This document shows, one piece after another, positions 35,398-44,460 of a DNA stretch of 64,000 bases (its first letter is position 1; each line of letters opens with the position of its first letter). The stretch lies in contig NZ_BBIW01000006.1 in the NCBI RefSeq assembly GCF_000732325.1, positions 268,880 through 332,879 on the forward strand, read 5' to 3'. Origin of the DNA: Paenibacillus sp. TCA20. GTDB lineage: Bacteria > Bacillota > Bacilli > Paenibacillales > Paenibacillaceae. Made by a program: the position numbers and the translations under genes. The notes beneath the pieces were generated by a model. The model was given only the letters and a program-made list of their open reading frames with translations. It had not been told where the DNA came from and ran no database searches.

Positions 35398-36819
35398 GTG
35401 TCAGGATTAATTAGAACTGAAAAAGATTTTATCGGCGAAAAAGCCATCCCTGAGAATGCCTATTACGGTATCCAAACGATGCGCGCCGTCGAGAATTTCC
35501 CGATCACAGGAGTTCCTATTGAAAAGGAATTGATCACTGCATTAGCTGCTGTCAAAAAAGCTGCTGCTGCGGCCAACATGGATTTAAAAATGCTTCCTCA
35601 GCCGATCGGCAGTGCCATCATTACCGCTGCTGAAGAAGTCATGAAAGGCCAGCACCTTGATCATTTCATCGTCGATTCCATTCAAGGCGGCGCCGGCACC
35701 TCGATCAATATGAATATGAATGAAGTTCTCGCAAATCGCGGTCTCGAGCTGCTTAATCAAAATAAAGGCGACTACTTCCATTGCAATCCTAACAATCATG
35801 TAAATATGTCCCAATCGACCAATGATGCCATTCCAACAGCTCTCCGTATTGCAGCTTATCGCCTTAGCGAGCATCTGCTGGGTACGATGAAGGAGCTTGC
35901 AGAGGGCTTTAAACGTAAAGAGAAAGAATTCGACGATGTCGTTAAAGTCGGGCGCACCCATTTGCAGGATGCGGTTCCGATTAAGCTCGGACAAGAATTT
36001 GGCGCTTATGCGAGAGTACTCACTCGTGATATCGAACGGCTCGATCATGCAACCAAACGTCTACTCTCTATTAATCTTGGAGCGACCGCTGTTGGTACAG
36101 GACTAAACGCCAAAGTTGAATATATCGAAAAGGTAACCAGCCACCTGGCACAAATCACCGGACTCCCCCTCTATACAGCGGAGGATCTGGTGGATGCTAC
36201 CCAAAATACAGACAGTTATCTTGAACTCTCGGCAGCTCTCAAGGTCTGTGCCGTGAACATGTCCAAGATCTGCAATGATATTCGTATGATGGCTTCAGGA
36301 CCAAGAGCGGGATTCTCCGAGCTGCTCCTGCCGCCGAGACAACCAGGCTCCTCCATTATGCCAGGCAAGGTAAACCCGGTCATGGCCGAAGTGATGAACC
36401 AGATCTCGTTCCAGATCATCGGTAACGATCATACCATTGCGCTGGCCTGTGAAGCGGGTCAATTCGAGCTGAATGTCATGGGACCGGTCATCGCCTTTAA
36501 TCTGCTTCAATCTCTGAAAATCATGAATAATGGCATGAGTGCCTTCCATGACTTCCTGGTGAAGGATTTAGAGGCCAATCGCAAACGAATCAAAGAAGTG
36601 CTCGATCAAAGCTTCAGCATGATTACCGCACTGAATCCACATCTCGGATATGATGTAGCGGCCGGTGTCATTAAGGAAGCTCTGCGTACAGGCTCCACCA
36701 TCACGGCCATTATTCTGGAACGCGGACTGCTGACCCTGGAGGAACTGGATGAAATTCTTCATCCAGAACAAATGACGACACCCGGCATTGCCGGAGAACG
36801 TTTCCTGCATATGAATTAA
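35398..36819 (+). CDS. aspA: Aspartate ammonia-lyase
   Basis: 473 residues from the GTG at 35398, which has GGAGGG seven bases upstream; a TTG start at 35383 would sit on that ribosome site. It converts aspartate to fumarate and ammonia. The fumarase/aspartase signature GSSIMPGKVNP is near residue 318, with the flexible catalytic-loop Ser. Other family blocks are GGAGTSINMNMNEV and NHVNMSQSTNDA. The motif TSINMN and overall length support aspartase over fumarase. It stands alone and ends in a terminator. Confidence 0.95.
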   Translation: MSGLIRTEKDFIGEKAIPENAYYGIQTMRAVENFPITGVPIEKELITALAAVKKAAAAANMDLKMLPQPIGSAIITAAEEVMKGQHLDHFIVDSIQGGAGTSINMNMNEVLANRGLELLNQNKGDYFHCNPNNHVNMSQSTNDAIPTALRIAAYRLSEHLLGTMKELAEGFKRKEKEFDDVVKVGRTHLQDAVPIKLGQEFGAYARVLTRDIERLDHATKRLLSINLGATAVGTGLNAKVEYIEKVTSHLAQITGLPLYTAEDLVDATQNTDSYLELSAALKVCAVNMSKICNDIRMMASGPRAGFSELLLPPRQPGSSIMPGKVNPVMAEVMNQISFQIIGNDHTIALACEAGQFELNVMGPVIAFNLLQSLKIMNNGMSAFHDFLVKDLEANRKRIKEVLDQSFSMITALNPHLGYDVAAGVIKEALRTGSTITAIILERGLLTLEELDEILHPEQMTTPGIAGERFLHMN

Positions 36820-36871
36820 TCCACAGCTATACCCCGTCTTCCTTTCGAACGACGAACTGGACGACAAGTTT

Positions 36872-36914
36872 AAATAAGTCGTGTTCTCACTTACGAGAAT
36901 ACGGCTTATTTTCC
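36872..36914 (+). terminator. Intrinsic terminator after aspA
   Basis: AAATAAGTCGTGTTCTC / GAGAATACGGCTTATTT stem followed by TT-rich sequence. Confidence 0.8.
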
Positions 36915-36982
36915 GTATTGGATTGTTATTTAAGCCCTCTTCTCCCCATACATATGATTAGGAGAGAAGGGAGATATCGCCC

Positions 36983-37906
36983 ATGATAACTACGAACGAG
37001 CTGTATCGAAAAACGCTACTTACGATTGCCGGCAATCCACGTATTGAACGGCTTACGATAAAATACGGAAGATCGCTCGCGAGACGATTTATTGCCAGTG
37101 AACACTTGGATGGTGCTCTTACGGAAGTGCGGAAACTAAATGAAATTGGAATCATGGCTACTCTGGATCATCTTGGCGAGGGCATTCAGCAGCTGGAACA
37201 GGCAACAGGCTACCGGGATGAGTACATTCGTCTCATCGAAGGGATATCGAAGAGCAAGGTTCAATCCAACGTTTCTTTGAAACCAACCCAGATGGGGCTC
37301 GCGCTGGATCCGGAAGCATGCTACCAGAATATTCGGGCTGTCGCTCGCGAGGCTAAGTATCATCGTAATTTTGTCAGGATTGATATGGAGGATTCGCCTT
37401 ACACTGAAGCGACTCTTCAAATCGTTGAGAGACTTCATCGCGAGGGGCTCACCAATGTCGGTACTGTAATCCAGGCCTATCTGTTTCGGACGGAAGCGGA
37501 TGTACAGCATTGTATTGAGCACCATATTCCACTTCGCCTGGTTAAGGGCGCCTACAAAGAACCTGCTGCCATCGCTTATCAAAATGCAAAGGATGTACGC
37601 AGCCAGTTTGAGCGTATCATTCAGCTGCATCTGGATCAGGACGTTTATACGGCAATTGCTTCGCATGATGATCGGATCATTCAATTTACGAAGAGATACG
37701 CAGCGGAGCATAGCATTTCCAAGGAACGATTTGAATTTCAGATGCTCTACGGGCTGAGAATGCAGGAACAAGAACGGCTGGCGGCCGAAGGTTATCGGGT
37801 AAGATGCTATGTACCCTATGGGACGATGTGGTACCCGTATTATACGAGGCGGCTTGCGGAGAAGCCGGGCAATTTAATGCTGGTGTTGAAGAATATGGGC
37901 AGGTGA
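36983..37906 (+). CDS. Proline dehydrogenase
   Basis: 307 residues, the size of a monofunctional FAD-linked proline dehydrogenase. Family blocks are visible: SLKPTQMGLALD, FVRIDMEDSPYTEATL, GTVIQAYLFRTEAD, LRLVKGAYKEP and IASHDDRII, with the C-terminal RR pair (YYTRRLAEKP) that holds proline. It oxidises proline to pyrroline-5-carboxylate at the membrane. No pyrroline-5-carboxylate dehydrogenase is adjacent. GGGAGATATCGCCC precedes the ATG. Confidence 0.93.
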   Translation: MITTNELYRKTLLTIAGNPRIERLTIKYGRSLARRFIASEHLDGALTEVRKLNEIGIMATLDHLGEGIQQLEQATGYRDEYIRLIEGISKSKVQSNVSLKPTQMGLALDPEACYQNIRAVAREAKYHRNFVRIDMEDSPYTEATLQIVERLHREGLTNVGTVIQAYLFRTEADVQHCIEHHIPLRLVKGAYKEPAAIAYQNAKDVRSQFERIIQLHLDQDVYTAIASHDDRIIQFTKRYAAEHSISKERFEFQMLYGLRMQEQERLAAEGYRVRCYVPYGTMWYPYYTRRLAEKPGNLMLVLKNMGR

Positions 37907-37947
37907 GGGTAAAAGATAAATGCGAAAAGCGGAAAGATTAGTGTGGC

Positions 37948-38332
37948 GGCTCTATAAGTGAAAAGATACTTGCCGGCTGGCCTGGGGGGCTCTATAAGCG
38001 AATGTTCGTACGATCGTTCTTGGATTGAAAAGCTTTGAATTATTCTAAGCGGTATTCTTTCCAATCCAAATACGAACGCTGTCGCTTCTACCGAATCATT
38101 TCGCTTACTGAGCCTGGGGGCCAGCTGGCTGGTTAGTACCCTTCCCTATTCTTCTCTTGGGGGATGGGCCTGTTAGGTGTCCGATGGTTTTATTTCATCG
38201 GACTCTTTGGCTTGGAGAGCTCGCTGGGGCTTAATCTGGAAGTGGAAAGATGGCTGTGGCTGGCCTTGGGGGCTCTTTAAGTGAAAAGAAACTTGCGGGC
38301 TGGCCTGGGGGGCTCTATAAGCGAATGTTCGT
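37948..38332. repeat. 62-bp direct repeat, two copies 323 bp apart
   Basis: Copies at 37948-38009 and 38271-38332 share GGCTCT(A/T)TAAGTGAAAAG, ACTTGC(C/G)GGCTGGCCTGGGG and ATAAGCGAATGTTCGT with only a few differences. The first copy runs into the palindrome at 37996; the second runs into a decayed version of its left arm. Confidence 0.8.
37996..38088. repeat. Dispersed palindromic repeat, copy at 38.0 kb
   Basis: Outer arms AAGCGA / TCGCTT, middle CGTTC / GAACG, inner TTGGATTG (38020-38027) / CAATCCAA (38062-38069). The right side reads ACGAACGCTGTCGCTTC, shared with the copies near 11.4, 11.65 and 63.8 kb. Confidence 0.8.
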
Positions 38333-38387
38333 CCGCTCATTCTTGGACGGGGCCATGTATGTCTAGTCTTCATCGGACTCTATACTA

Positions 38388-38890
38388 TTAATTCGTATAA
38401 TGTCCTTTATATAACCATTGTCCATCAACTAATTCAAAATGCATATATATAGCCACGTGTCCTTCATGGTAAACATTAGCGAGAAATACTTCGACTTCAT
38501 TTTCATTCGTTTGATGATATCCCCGGTATTCTAAATTGCCTATTTCAATAGAGGACAACATCGAAACATCCTGCTTGTGGTCATCGTCTTTTAGTGTATA
38601 AGTTTCTTCCTGCTCGTCGAACTCCATTGTAGGAACAGAAAGGGATTCTAGGGTTACATAATCTTTGTTATTCATCGCACCAATAATCTTAAAAGACGCA
38701 TTCAGTGTTCCTCTAATCACATTCATATGTTTCTCAGAAGGAGCCATTTTAGAAGCGTCAAGCTCTTCTATTAGTTGTTGATTCTCGGTCTGTAAATCTT
38801 GAATTAGTGCTTCGTCACTGGTGATACTTCACTATTACTACAAGCAGATAAGATAAATACAATAAATAACATAAAATATATTTTATTCAT
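38388..38890 (-). pseudogene. Frameshifted lipoprotein gene
   Basis: A lipoprotein start (ATG at 38890, AAGGAGGT upstream, lipobox LSAC) runs in frame for 28 codons to a TAA at 38804. The coding sequence then continues in another frame from about 38816 (DEALIQDLQTENQQLIEELDASKMAPSEKH...) to 38388. A single lost base near 38817-38822 would restore one frame of about 166 residues: signal, short coiled coil, and a beta-rich SnoaL/DUF4440-like C-terminal domain. Either a real inactivating mutation or a sequencing error. Confidence 0.75.
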
Positions 38891-38929
38891 GATTTACCTC
38901 CTTTTCAAAAACAATAACAGACACTAAAC

Positions 38930-38970
38930 AAAAAGGATGAAGAATTTGTAAGTTCTTCATCCTTTTTGTT
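38930..38970. terminator. Terminator hairpin
   Basis: AAAAAGGATGAAGAA / TTCTTCATCCTTTTT with T tracts on both strands, 40 bases upstream of the lipoprotein start. On the minus strand it follows the possible small gene at 39074-39172. Confidence 0.85.
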
Positions 38971-39073
38971 TTTTAAAAATACATGATCTAAACTCAATGA
39001 ACTCATTGTTTTGACGCTAGCATCATTGTCAGCTTGTATCTGAACGCCTGAATAAAATGGTATTGAGTCTTAA

Positions 39074-39172
39074 TTAATTATGATCTGCAGCTAACATAAA
39101 TCTCTGATTAAATTTATTAATAACTTTCATAATGTAAGCAAGGAGTAGTATGCTTAACAGGATCATGTACAT
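39074..39172 (-). CDS. Possible 32-residue hydrophobic small protein
   Basis: ATG at 39172; the peptide starts MYMILLSILLLAYIMKVINK and ends in a short basic and polar tail, so one membrane helix. A strong terminator on the same strand lies about 100 bases downstream. No clear ribosome site (only TAGGT at a distance), so this is tentative. The rest of the 335-base gap before the AbrB-family gene shows nothing else I can name. Confidence 0.35.
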   Translation of the reverse strand: MYMILLSILLLAYIMKVINKFNQRFMLAADHN

Positions 39173-39225
39173 ATAAGAACGACCTACGCTCCATGAATCC
39201 AATATAGAATAGGATGATCTTCGCT

Positions 39226-40356
39226 ATGCAAGGCATATTACGTAAGCATAAAACGGCACGCCTGTGCCTAACACTGCTCACTGCTCTACTCGGCGGCTGG
39301 GTTTTTGCTCTGCTTCACATTCCGCTCTCCTGGCTGCTGGGTCCAATGGTATTTGTACTGATCGGCTCTAGTAAATGGGCAGCCCAGTTTGAGTGGAACG
39401 CCTCCCTGCGAAATACAGGAATGATCATCGTTGCCTATACGATGGGCTTGTCCTTCACTCTCTCTGCGATTAAGGAAATTACCAGGCATCTGCCGACGAT
39501 GCTCCTTATGACGGTGCTGTTACTCCTGTTGTGTGCTGGCATGGCCGTTATTTTGTCCCGACTGACGCGAACCGATTTCTTGACGATGCTGATGGGCAGC
39601 ATCCCTGGCGGCTTAAGCCAGGTCGTTACCCTTGCGGAAGAAACCAAAGGGGTTAATGTCACGATCGTTACCGTTATGCAGGTCATTCGTTTATTTACCA
39701 TCATCATATCCGTTCCCGCCCTGCTCTTCAGCCCTATTATTGGTCAGACTCATGAGCATTCAGGTTCAGATGGTGCTGGTCTCAGTGAAGGAGCTGCTGC
39801 GATAATGGGCAGCGGTCAAAGTATTATTTTGAACTATGGACTGTATGCTGTGGTCTGTATTGTGTGTGCTTGGGGAGCCAAGCAATTAAAATTCCCAACT
39901 GCGCCGCTGCTCGGCCCCATGATCGGAACCGCATTGCTGCAAATGACGGGTCTAATTGGCCCTATTCTGCCTCCTGCGGCTATTAACGGAGCTCAAGTGC
40001 TTATTGGTGCATATCTTGGTTTGCTGCTCAAGCCCGGTCAGTTTACGCAGAGATTTAAAATTCTGTCCCTTTCCATTACTTCGAGTCTGCTGCTTGTCAC
40101 TGGCGCGGCAATACTTAGCTTCTTATTGTCTGTGTTTAGTTCTGTCAGTCTTCCAACTGCGCTGCTCAGCCTGGCCCCTGGAGGAATGGATCAAATGAGT
40201 ATTATGGCGCATGAGATCGGTGCAGATCTGTCCATCGTTGCTGTCTATCAGTTGTTCCGTCTGCTGTTTATTTTTTTTGCAGTTCCTCCCGTACTGAGAA
40301 TGATCATAAGCTATGTACACAAAAGGAACCGTCTAGTGACCGAGGAGCATCTTTAA
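39226..40356 (+). CDS. AbrB-family (TIGR03082) membrane protein
   Basis: 376 residues with about ten membrane helices arranged as two similar halves, each with a Gly/Pro-rich re-entrant motif: SWLLGPMVFVLIG and TAPLLGPMIGTAL; MGSIPGGLSQV and LSLAPGGMDQM. This duplication defines the AbrB/AmoA-like membrane family, often annotated as a regulator but more likely a transporter. I chose the ATG at 39226 because AGGATG precedes it. Its 3' end overlaps the convergent pxpC by 24 bases, and 5-oxoproline-related or amino-acid transport is possible. Confidence 0.83.
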   Translation: MQGILRKHKTARLCLTLLTALLGGWVFALLHIPLSWLLGPMVFVLIGSSKWAAQFEWNASLRNTGMIIVAYTMGLSFTLSAIKEITRHLPTMLLMTVLLLLLCAGMAVILSRLTRTDFLTMLMGSIPGGLSQVVTLAEETKGVNVTIVTVMQVIRLFTIIISVPALLFSPIIGQTHEHSGSDGAGLSEGAAAIMGSGQSIILNYGLYAVVCIVCAWGAKQLKFPTAPLLGPMIGTALLQMTGLIGPILPPAAINGAQVLIGAYLGLLLKPGQFTQRFKILSLSITSSLLLVTGAAILSFLLSVFSSVSLPTALLSLAPGGMDQMSIMAHEIGADLSIVAVYQLFRLLFIFFAVPPVLRMIISYVHKRNRLVTEEHL

Positions 40357-41361
40357 TTGGATGGCATTTCTAAGCTGATTCATTTGGATCTCCTTCATAA
40401 TCAGAAGGGTCTCCGCTTCCTGCACACGGATGAGGCGAAAGGACAGATGAGCTCCTGGAGGAAGCTGGGCAAGGAGTCCGAGATCTACACTTGCGACCTG
40501 CGCTATTCGCGGATATCCTCCCGTGGTCTGCCGGTCAGCCAGCAGCACAATAGGTTCTCCCACTGGCGGCAGCTGAATGGTCCCTTCACTTACCCCCTCC
40601 GAGAGGAGTTCGAGTTCACCTTGAAGTTCCAAGGGGCCCTCCGTGCCTCGAAGCCGGTATCCCATCCGATCTGAGCTTGGTTCAATTACATATTTCTGTT
40701 GTTCAAATCTGTTCTGACTACGCGCTGACATCCATGTATAATGATATCCTTCCACGACCCTGATGACATTGACTCGGGAATAAATAAGAGACGGATCGGC
40801 GAACCAAGATGTTGTAACATACCCGCTATGCTCCTCTCCTATATCAGCTATTATCTGCTCAAGCAAACGACTGCGTACTCCAGGTTTATGAATGGAGATC
40901 GTATCTCCTGACTGCAGCATCCTGCCCGAATAACCGCCCAGCTCACCTCTTACATAAGTACTCCGACTTCCCATAAGAACAGGAACATCCATCCCCCCGG
41001 CAGCGGCAATGTAGGCCCTGCACCCTCTCTTGCTAGAATAATCGGGGCCTCTGAATTTGATCCTGCTTCCTTCGTTTATAAAAAGCGGCCTCCACAACGG
41101 CAAGGCCTCACCGTCCATGACCGGTTTAAGGTCCCCTCCGCAAATGGCAATCAGACCCGAGTGCTCCATTCTGAATTCAGCTCCGGATAAAGTCACCTCC
41201 AGCACTGCGTCTGTCTCTTCATTACCCACGAGCATATTCGCGATTCTGGCCGCATCCTTGTCCATGGCACCTGACACAGGAACACCGTATTTTTGAAATC
41301 CCCATCTGCCCAAGTCCTGTACTGTCGTCAGCATCCCGGGCTTTATCACACGAATACTCAC
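40333..41361 (-). CDS. pxpC: 5-oxoprolinase subunit PxpC
   Basis: 342 residues, KipA/PxpC carboxyltransferase-like fold (IRVIKPGMLTTVQDLGRWGFQKYGVPVSGAMD at the start, and LADRQTTGGYPRIAQVAS near the end). With PxpA and PxpB it opens 5-oxoproline to glutamate using ATP. GTG start, overlapping the end of pxpB by four bases. It is the last gene of the operon and overlaps the convergent AbrB-family gene end by 24 bases. Confidence 0.94.
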   Translation of the reverse strand: MSIRVIKPGMLTTVQDLGRWGFQKYGVPVSGAMDKDAARIANMLVGNEETDAVLEVTLSGAEFRMEHSGLIAICGGDLKPVMDGEALPLWRPLFINEGSRIKFRGPDYSSKRGCRAYIAAAGGMDVPVLMGSRSTYVRGELGGYSGRMLQSGDTISIHKPGVRSRLLEQIIADIGEEHSGYVTTSWFADPSLIYSRVNVIRVVEGYHYTWMSARSQNRFEQQKYVIEPSSDRMGYRLRGTEGPLELQGELELLSEGVSEGTIQLPPVGEPIVLLADRQTTGGYPRIAQVASVDLGLLAQLPPGAHLSFRLIRVQEAETLLIMKEIQMNQLRNAIQLKMLLGH

Positions 41362-42173
41362 CCTTCACCGCCTCCTTGAATAAATGGAAAATTACCGTTC
41401 ATGGATTCACCGTACTCCTTCTCCGTTATGGCCCGAAATTTCACCCGATCTCCGGCTTGAAGCAAGGAGGGTTCCTTCTCCATCGGATTAAACAAGGACA
41501 GCGGCGTCCTGCCGATAATCTGCCATCCGCCAGGCGTAGACTGTGAGTACACACCTGTCTGCCCGCCCCCAATACCGACGCTTCCTGCCGGGATCTGCAA
41601 GCGAGGTGTGACTCTTCTTGGTACAGTAATACTCGAATTCATCCCGCCGAGATAAGGAAAGCCTGGTGAGAAGCCGATCATATATACCGTATACTCCGGA
41701 GCTGTATGCTCTCGGATCACTTCTTCAGCAGATAGTCCTGTATGACGTGAGACCTGCTCCAAGTCTGGGCCCGCTTCTCCTCCATACCATACGGGAATCG
41801 TAATCAATCTTGGCTCTTCACGCTGAAGTGGAGCAGACTTGCCGAGCAGAGCCTTAACATAGCTCCTAACCCGCTGTGATGGGGAAATATACTTCCCACT
41901 TGGGCCGAACCCCTCGTCATATAGAGGCTCAGACTTAAATGCCCCACTTGTGTCACGCATTACGACGATAGGGTCGTAATGAACGGTAATGCTAGAAAAT
42001 GCAGGTACACATTCAAGCATGCCGGGAAAAGGCTGCGCCTCCAGCTGGATCAAGCATGTACGCACTTGCTCGTGAATAACGGGATCAATTCTTTGATCAA
42101 ATGCAATAAGGATTGCTGAATCACCCATCGAGACCATTTTTGGCTCTGTTAGCCGGGCCGGATACTGGTTCAT
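41358..42173 (-). CDS. pxpB: 5-oxoprolinase subunit PxpB
   Basis: 271 residues, KipI/PxpB family. The C-terminal half holds the family block YMIGFSPGFPYLGGM, VPRRVTPRLQIPAGSVGIGGGQTGVYSQSTPGGWQIIGRTPL, which forms the cyclophilin-like active domain. The N-terminal half contains the SMGDSAILIAF start. It starts one base after pxpA ends (GGGGAG upstream) and overlaps pxpC by four bases. The Bacillus homologue KipI also inhibits kinase KinA, so a second role is possible. Confidence 0.94.
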   Translation of the reverse strand: MNQYPARLTEPKMVSMGDSAILIAFDQRIDPVIHEQVRTCLIQLEAQPFPGMLECVPAFSSITVHYDPIVVMRDTSGAFKSEPLYDEGFGPSGKYISPSQRVRSYVKALLGKSAPLQREEPRLITIPVWYGGEAGPDLEQVSRHTGLSAEEVIREHTAPEYTVYMIGFSPGFPYLGGMNSSITVPRRVTPRLQIPAGSVGIGGGQTGVYSQSTPGGWQIIGRTPLSLFNPMEKEPSLLQAGDRVKFRAITEKEYGESMNGNFPFIQGGGEG

Positions 42174-42959
42174 TTACCGCTCCCCCATTCTTCGGACCTT
42201 GATTCCCTGTATGTCAAAAGCCTCCCTTAATTGCAAAGCATGCTCGATTGCCTCCGGTGTGTCGCCATGAATACATAATGTGTCAGCCTTGATCTTAATG
42301 GGGGTTCCTTCCCGTGAAATGACTTCCCCGGATTGTATCATCCGCAGTGCCTGCCGCACACAAGTGGAAGAATCGTGAATGACTGCTCCCTTAATATGCC
42401 TCGGGGTCAACGTCCCCCCCGCTTCATAGGTACGGTCAGCAAAGACCTCACTCGCTGTTCTGATACCGACTTCCTCTGCGGTATGAATGGAATGGCTTCC
42501 TGCCAGCCCGAACAGAATCAGACTCGAATCCACACGATACACCGCTTCCGCAATGGCTCTTGCGATCGGTTCCCGCTCAGCGGCCATATTGTACAGCGCT
42601 CCATGAGGCTTCACATGAGACAGTACGGCACCTTCTGCCTTAGCAATCGCAGTCAGCGCACCGATCTGGTACAAGGTCAGCTCGTATACCTCCTGAGGCG
42701 TCACTGCCATTTCTCTTCTGCCAAAGCCGATGAGATCCGGCAGACCTGGGTGCGCCCCAATTGCAACTCCATGAGCTAATGCCAGTTGAACAGCCTCTCT
42801 CATCTTCCCTGGGTCCCCCGCATGATAGCCGCAGGCAATGTTTGCGCTCGTTATGTATTTCATGATCTGGGCATCAGAGGATGAAGGATACACTCCATAT
42901 CCCTCCCCCAGATCGCAATTAAGATCAATTCGGAATTCACGTGCTGGTTGGTTACTCAT
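42174..42959 (-). CDS. pxpA: 5-oxoprolinase subunit PxpA
   Basis: 261 residues, LamB/YcsF family TIM-like barrel (IDLNCDLGEGYG; SANIACGYHAGDP; IGAHPGLPDLIGFGRREM; HVKPHGALYNM). First gene of pxpABC. ATG at 42959 is 12 bases after AGGAGG; an in-frame TTG at 42965 would be six bases after it and is an equally good start. The operon is divergent from the aminopeptidase gene, so peptide-derived N-terminal pyroglutamate may be its substrate source. Confidence 0.93.
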   Translation of the reverse strand: MSNQPAREFRIDLNCDLGEGYGVYPSSSDAQIMKYITSANIACGYHAGDPGKMREAVQLALAHGVAIGAHPGLPDLIGFGRREMAVTPQEVYELTLYQIGALTAIAKAEGAVLSHVKPHGALYNMAAEREPIARAIAEAVYRVDSSLILFGLAGSHSIHTAEEVGIRTASEVFADRTYEAGGTLTPRHIKGAVIHDSSTCVRQALRMIQSGEVISREGTPIKIKADTLCIHGDTPEAIEHALQLREAFDIQGIKVRRMGER

Positions 42960-43133
42960 ACACAAATACAGCCTCCTGACACGAAATCAATTTCCTTCTC
43001 ATTACTTTGATTCATCATATCAAATTAGGGCGTACATGGCTCTACAAGCATCTTTATTTTGATTTCGAGAGAATTAGCAGTACACTAGAAGAGAACCATT
43101 TTTACCAGGCAGGAATAAGGAGGATATTTCAAT

Positions 43134-44363
43134 ATGGACTTTCAAACCAAACTCAATAACTATGCCGAGCTGCTCGTTAAGGTCGGTGTCAATGTACAAC
43201 AAGGACAAACCGTCGTGCTCAATATTTCGATTGATTTTCCTGAGCTTGCTCGTGCCATTGTCCAAAAATCGTACGAAGCCGGTGCGTATAAAGTCAAAGT
43301 CAACTGGTCAGATGATGCCGTATCCCGAATTCAATATGACATGGGATCTGAGGAGTCGTTCCTGGATGTTCCTACGCATGCTGCAGCAGAACGGATCGAG
43401 CAGGCCGAGAATGGGGCTGCCTTTATTACGATCAAATCGGATGATCCAGATCTGTTAGCAGGTGTGTCATCACAAAAAATCATTAACGCTAACAAGACAG
43501 CAAGCAATGCCCTTACCCGTTTCCGCCAGCTGACGCAATCCTTCAAGGTAAGCTGGACACTCGGAGCAGCTCCTTCTGCAGGATGGGCAACCAAGGTGTT
43601 CCCTGATGTGCCGGAGGAAGAGGCTGTGGCGAAGCTGTGGGACGCGATCTTCCAAATGGTTCGTGCCGATCAGCCGGATCCGGTTGCTGCCTGGGAGAAG
43701 CATGTTGCTACTCTAAAAGAAAAATCAAGCTATCTGAACGACAAGCAGTACAAGCAGCTTCATTTCATTGGTCCAGGAACCGATCTTAAGCTCGATCTGC
43801 CTGAGAACCATGTATGGCTTGGCGGCAACAAAGAGAATGCAAAAGGCGTATGGTTTGTACCGAACCTGCCAACCGAAGAGGTATATTCCGCTCCTTTCCG
43901 TACAGGCGTAAACGGCACTGTGTCCAGCACGAAGCCGCTCAGCTACAGCGGAAATATTATTGATAACTTCACTTTCACGTTTGAGAACGGACGCGTAACC
44001 AAGGTTACAGCTGAGAAAGGTGAAGAAACCCTGAAAGGCCTTGTCGGAATGGACGAAGGCTCCCACTATCTTGGAGAAGTGGCATTGGTTCCGCATCATT
44101 CACCCATTTCGGACTCCAACATTTTGTTCTACAAAACACTATTTGATGAGAATGCCAGCTGTCACTTGGCGATCGGCAGTGCTTACTCGGCCTGTGTTGA
44201 AGGCGGTACGGAGCTCTCTCCAGAGGAGCTGCGTGAACGCGGTCTGAACACAAGTGCGGCACATACCGACTTCATGATCGGTTCCGGTGAGCTCGACATT
44301 ATCGGAATTACGAAGGATGGCAAGGAAGAGGCAGTCTTCAAGCAGGGCAACTGGGCATTCTAA
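43134..44363 (+). CDS. M29-family aminopeptidase (AmpS/PepS)
   Basis: 409 residues, thermophilic-type metalloaminopeptidase of family M29. Recognisable blocks: FQTKLNNYAELLVKVGVNVQQGQTVVLN, TEEVYSAPFRTGVNGTV, and the metal-ligand region GEVALVPHHSPISDSNILFYKTLFDENASCHLAIGSAY...HTDFMIGS, with the expected Glu, His and Asp residues. It releases N-terminal amino acids from peptides in the cytoplasm. AAGGAGG is upstream and a terminator downstream; single gene. Confidence 0.94.
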   Translation: MDFQTKLNNYAELLVKVGVNVQQGQTVVLNISIDFPELARAIVQKSYEAGAYKVKVNWSDDAVSRIQYDMGSEESFLDVPTHAAAERIEQAENGAAFITIKSDDPDLLAGVSSQKIINANKTASNALTRFRQLTQSFKVSWTLGAAPSAGWATKVFPDVPEEEAVAKLWDAIFQMVRADQPDPVAAWEKHVATLKEKSSYLNDKQYKQLHFIGPGTDLKLDLPENHVWLGGNKENAKGVWFVPNLPTEEVYSAPFRTGVNGTVSSTKPLSYSGNIIDNFTFTFENGRVTKVTAEKGEETLKGLVGMDEGSHYLGEVALVPHHSPISDSNILFYKTLFDENASCHLAIGSAYSACVEGGTELSPEELRERGLNTSAAHTDFMIGSGELDIIGITKDGKEEAVFKQGNWAF

Positions 44364-44416
44364 TGATGCGGTAGAGCCGCTATTTTGAAGTCTGTAAACT
44401 TCATCGAAACGATAGT

Positions 44417-44460
44417 AGTAAGACCCGATTCACAGCTGACTTGTGTATCGGGTCTTATGA
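44417..44460 (+). terminator. Intrinsic terminator after the aminopeptidase gene
   Basis: AAGACCCGAT...CACA / TGTG...ATCGGGTCTT stem. Confidence 0.8.

Larger units (their letters stand above)
37907..38387. other. Intergenic region of repeats, no gene seen
   Basis: 481 bases with two 62-bp direct repeats and one long imperfect palindrome (listed separately), plus extra CTGGCTGG/CCTGGGGG-rich fragments and two ATCGGACTCT pieces at 38195 and 38374. Short frames here lack ribosome sites and protein-like composition. Confidence 0.7.

Noticed and set aside
39151..39177. Plus-strand eight-codon frame after AAGGAG
   Set aside because: Too short to support as a gene; no neighbouring gene that would need a leader peptide.
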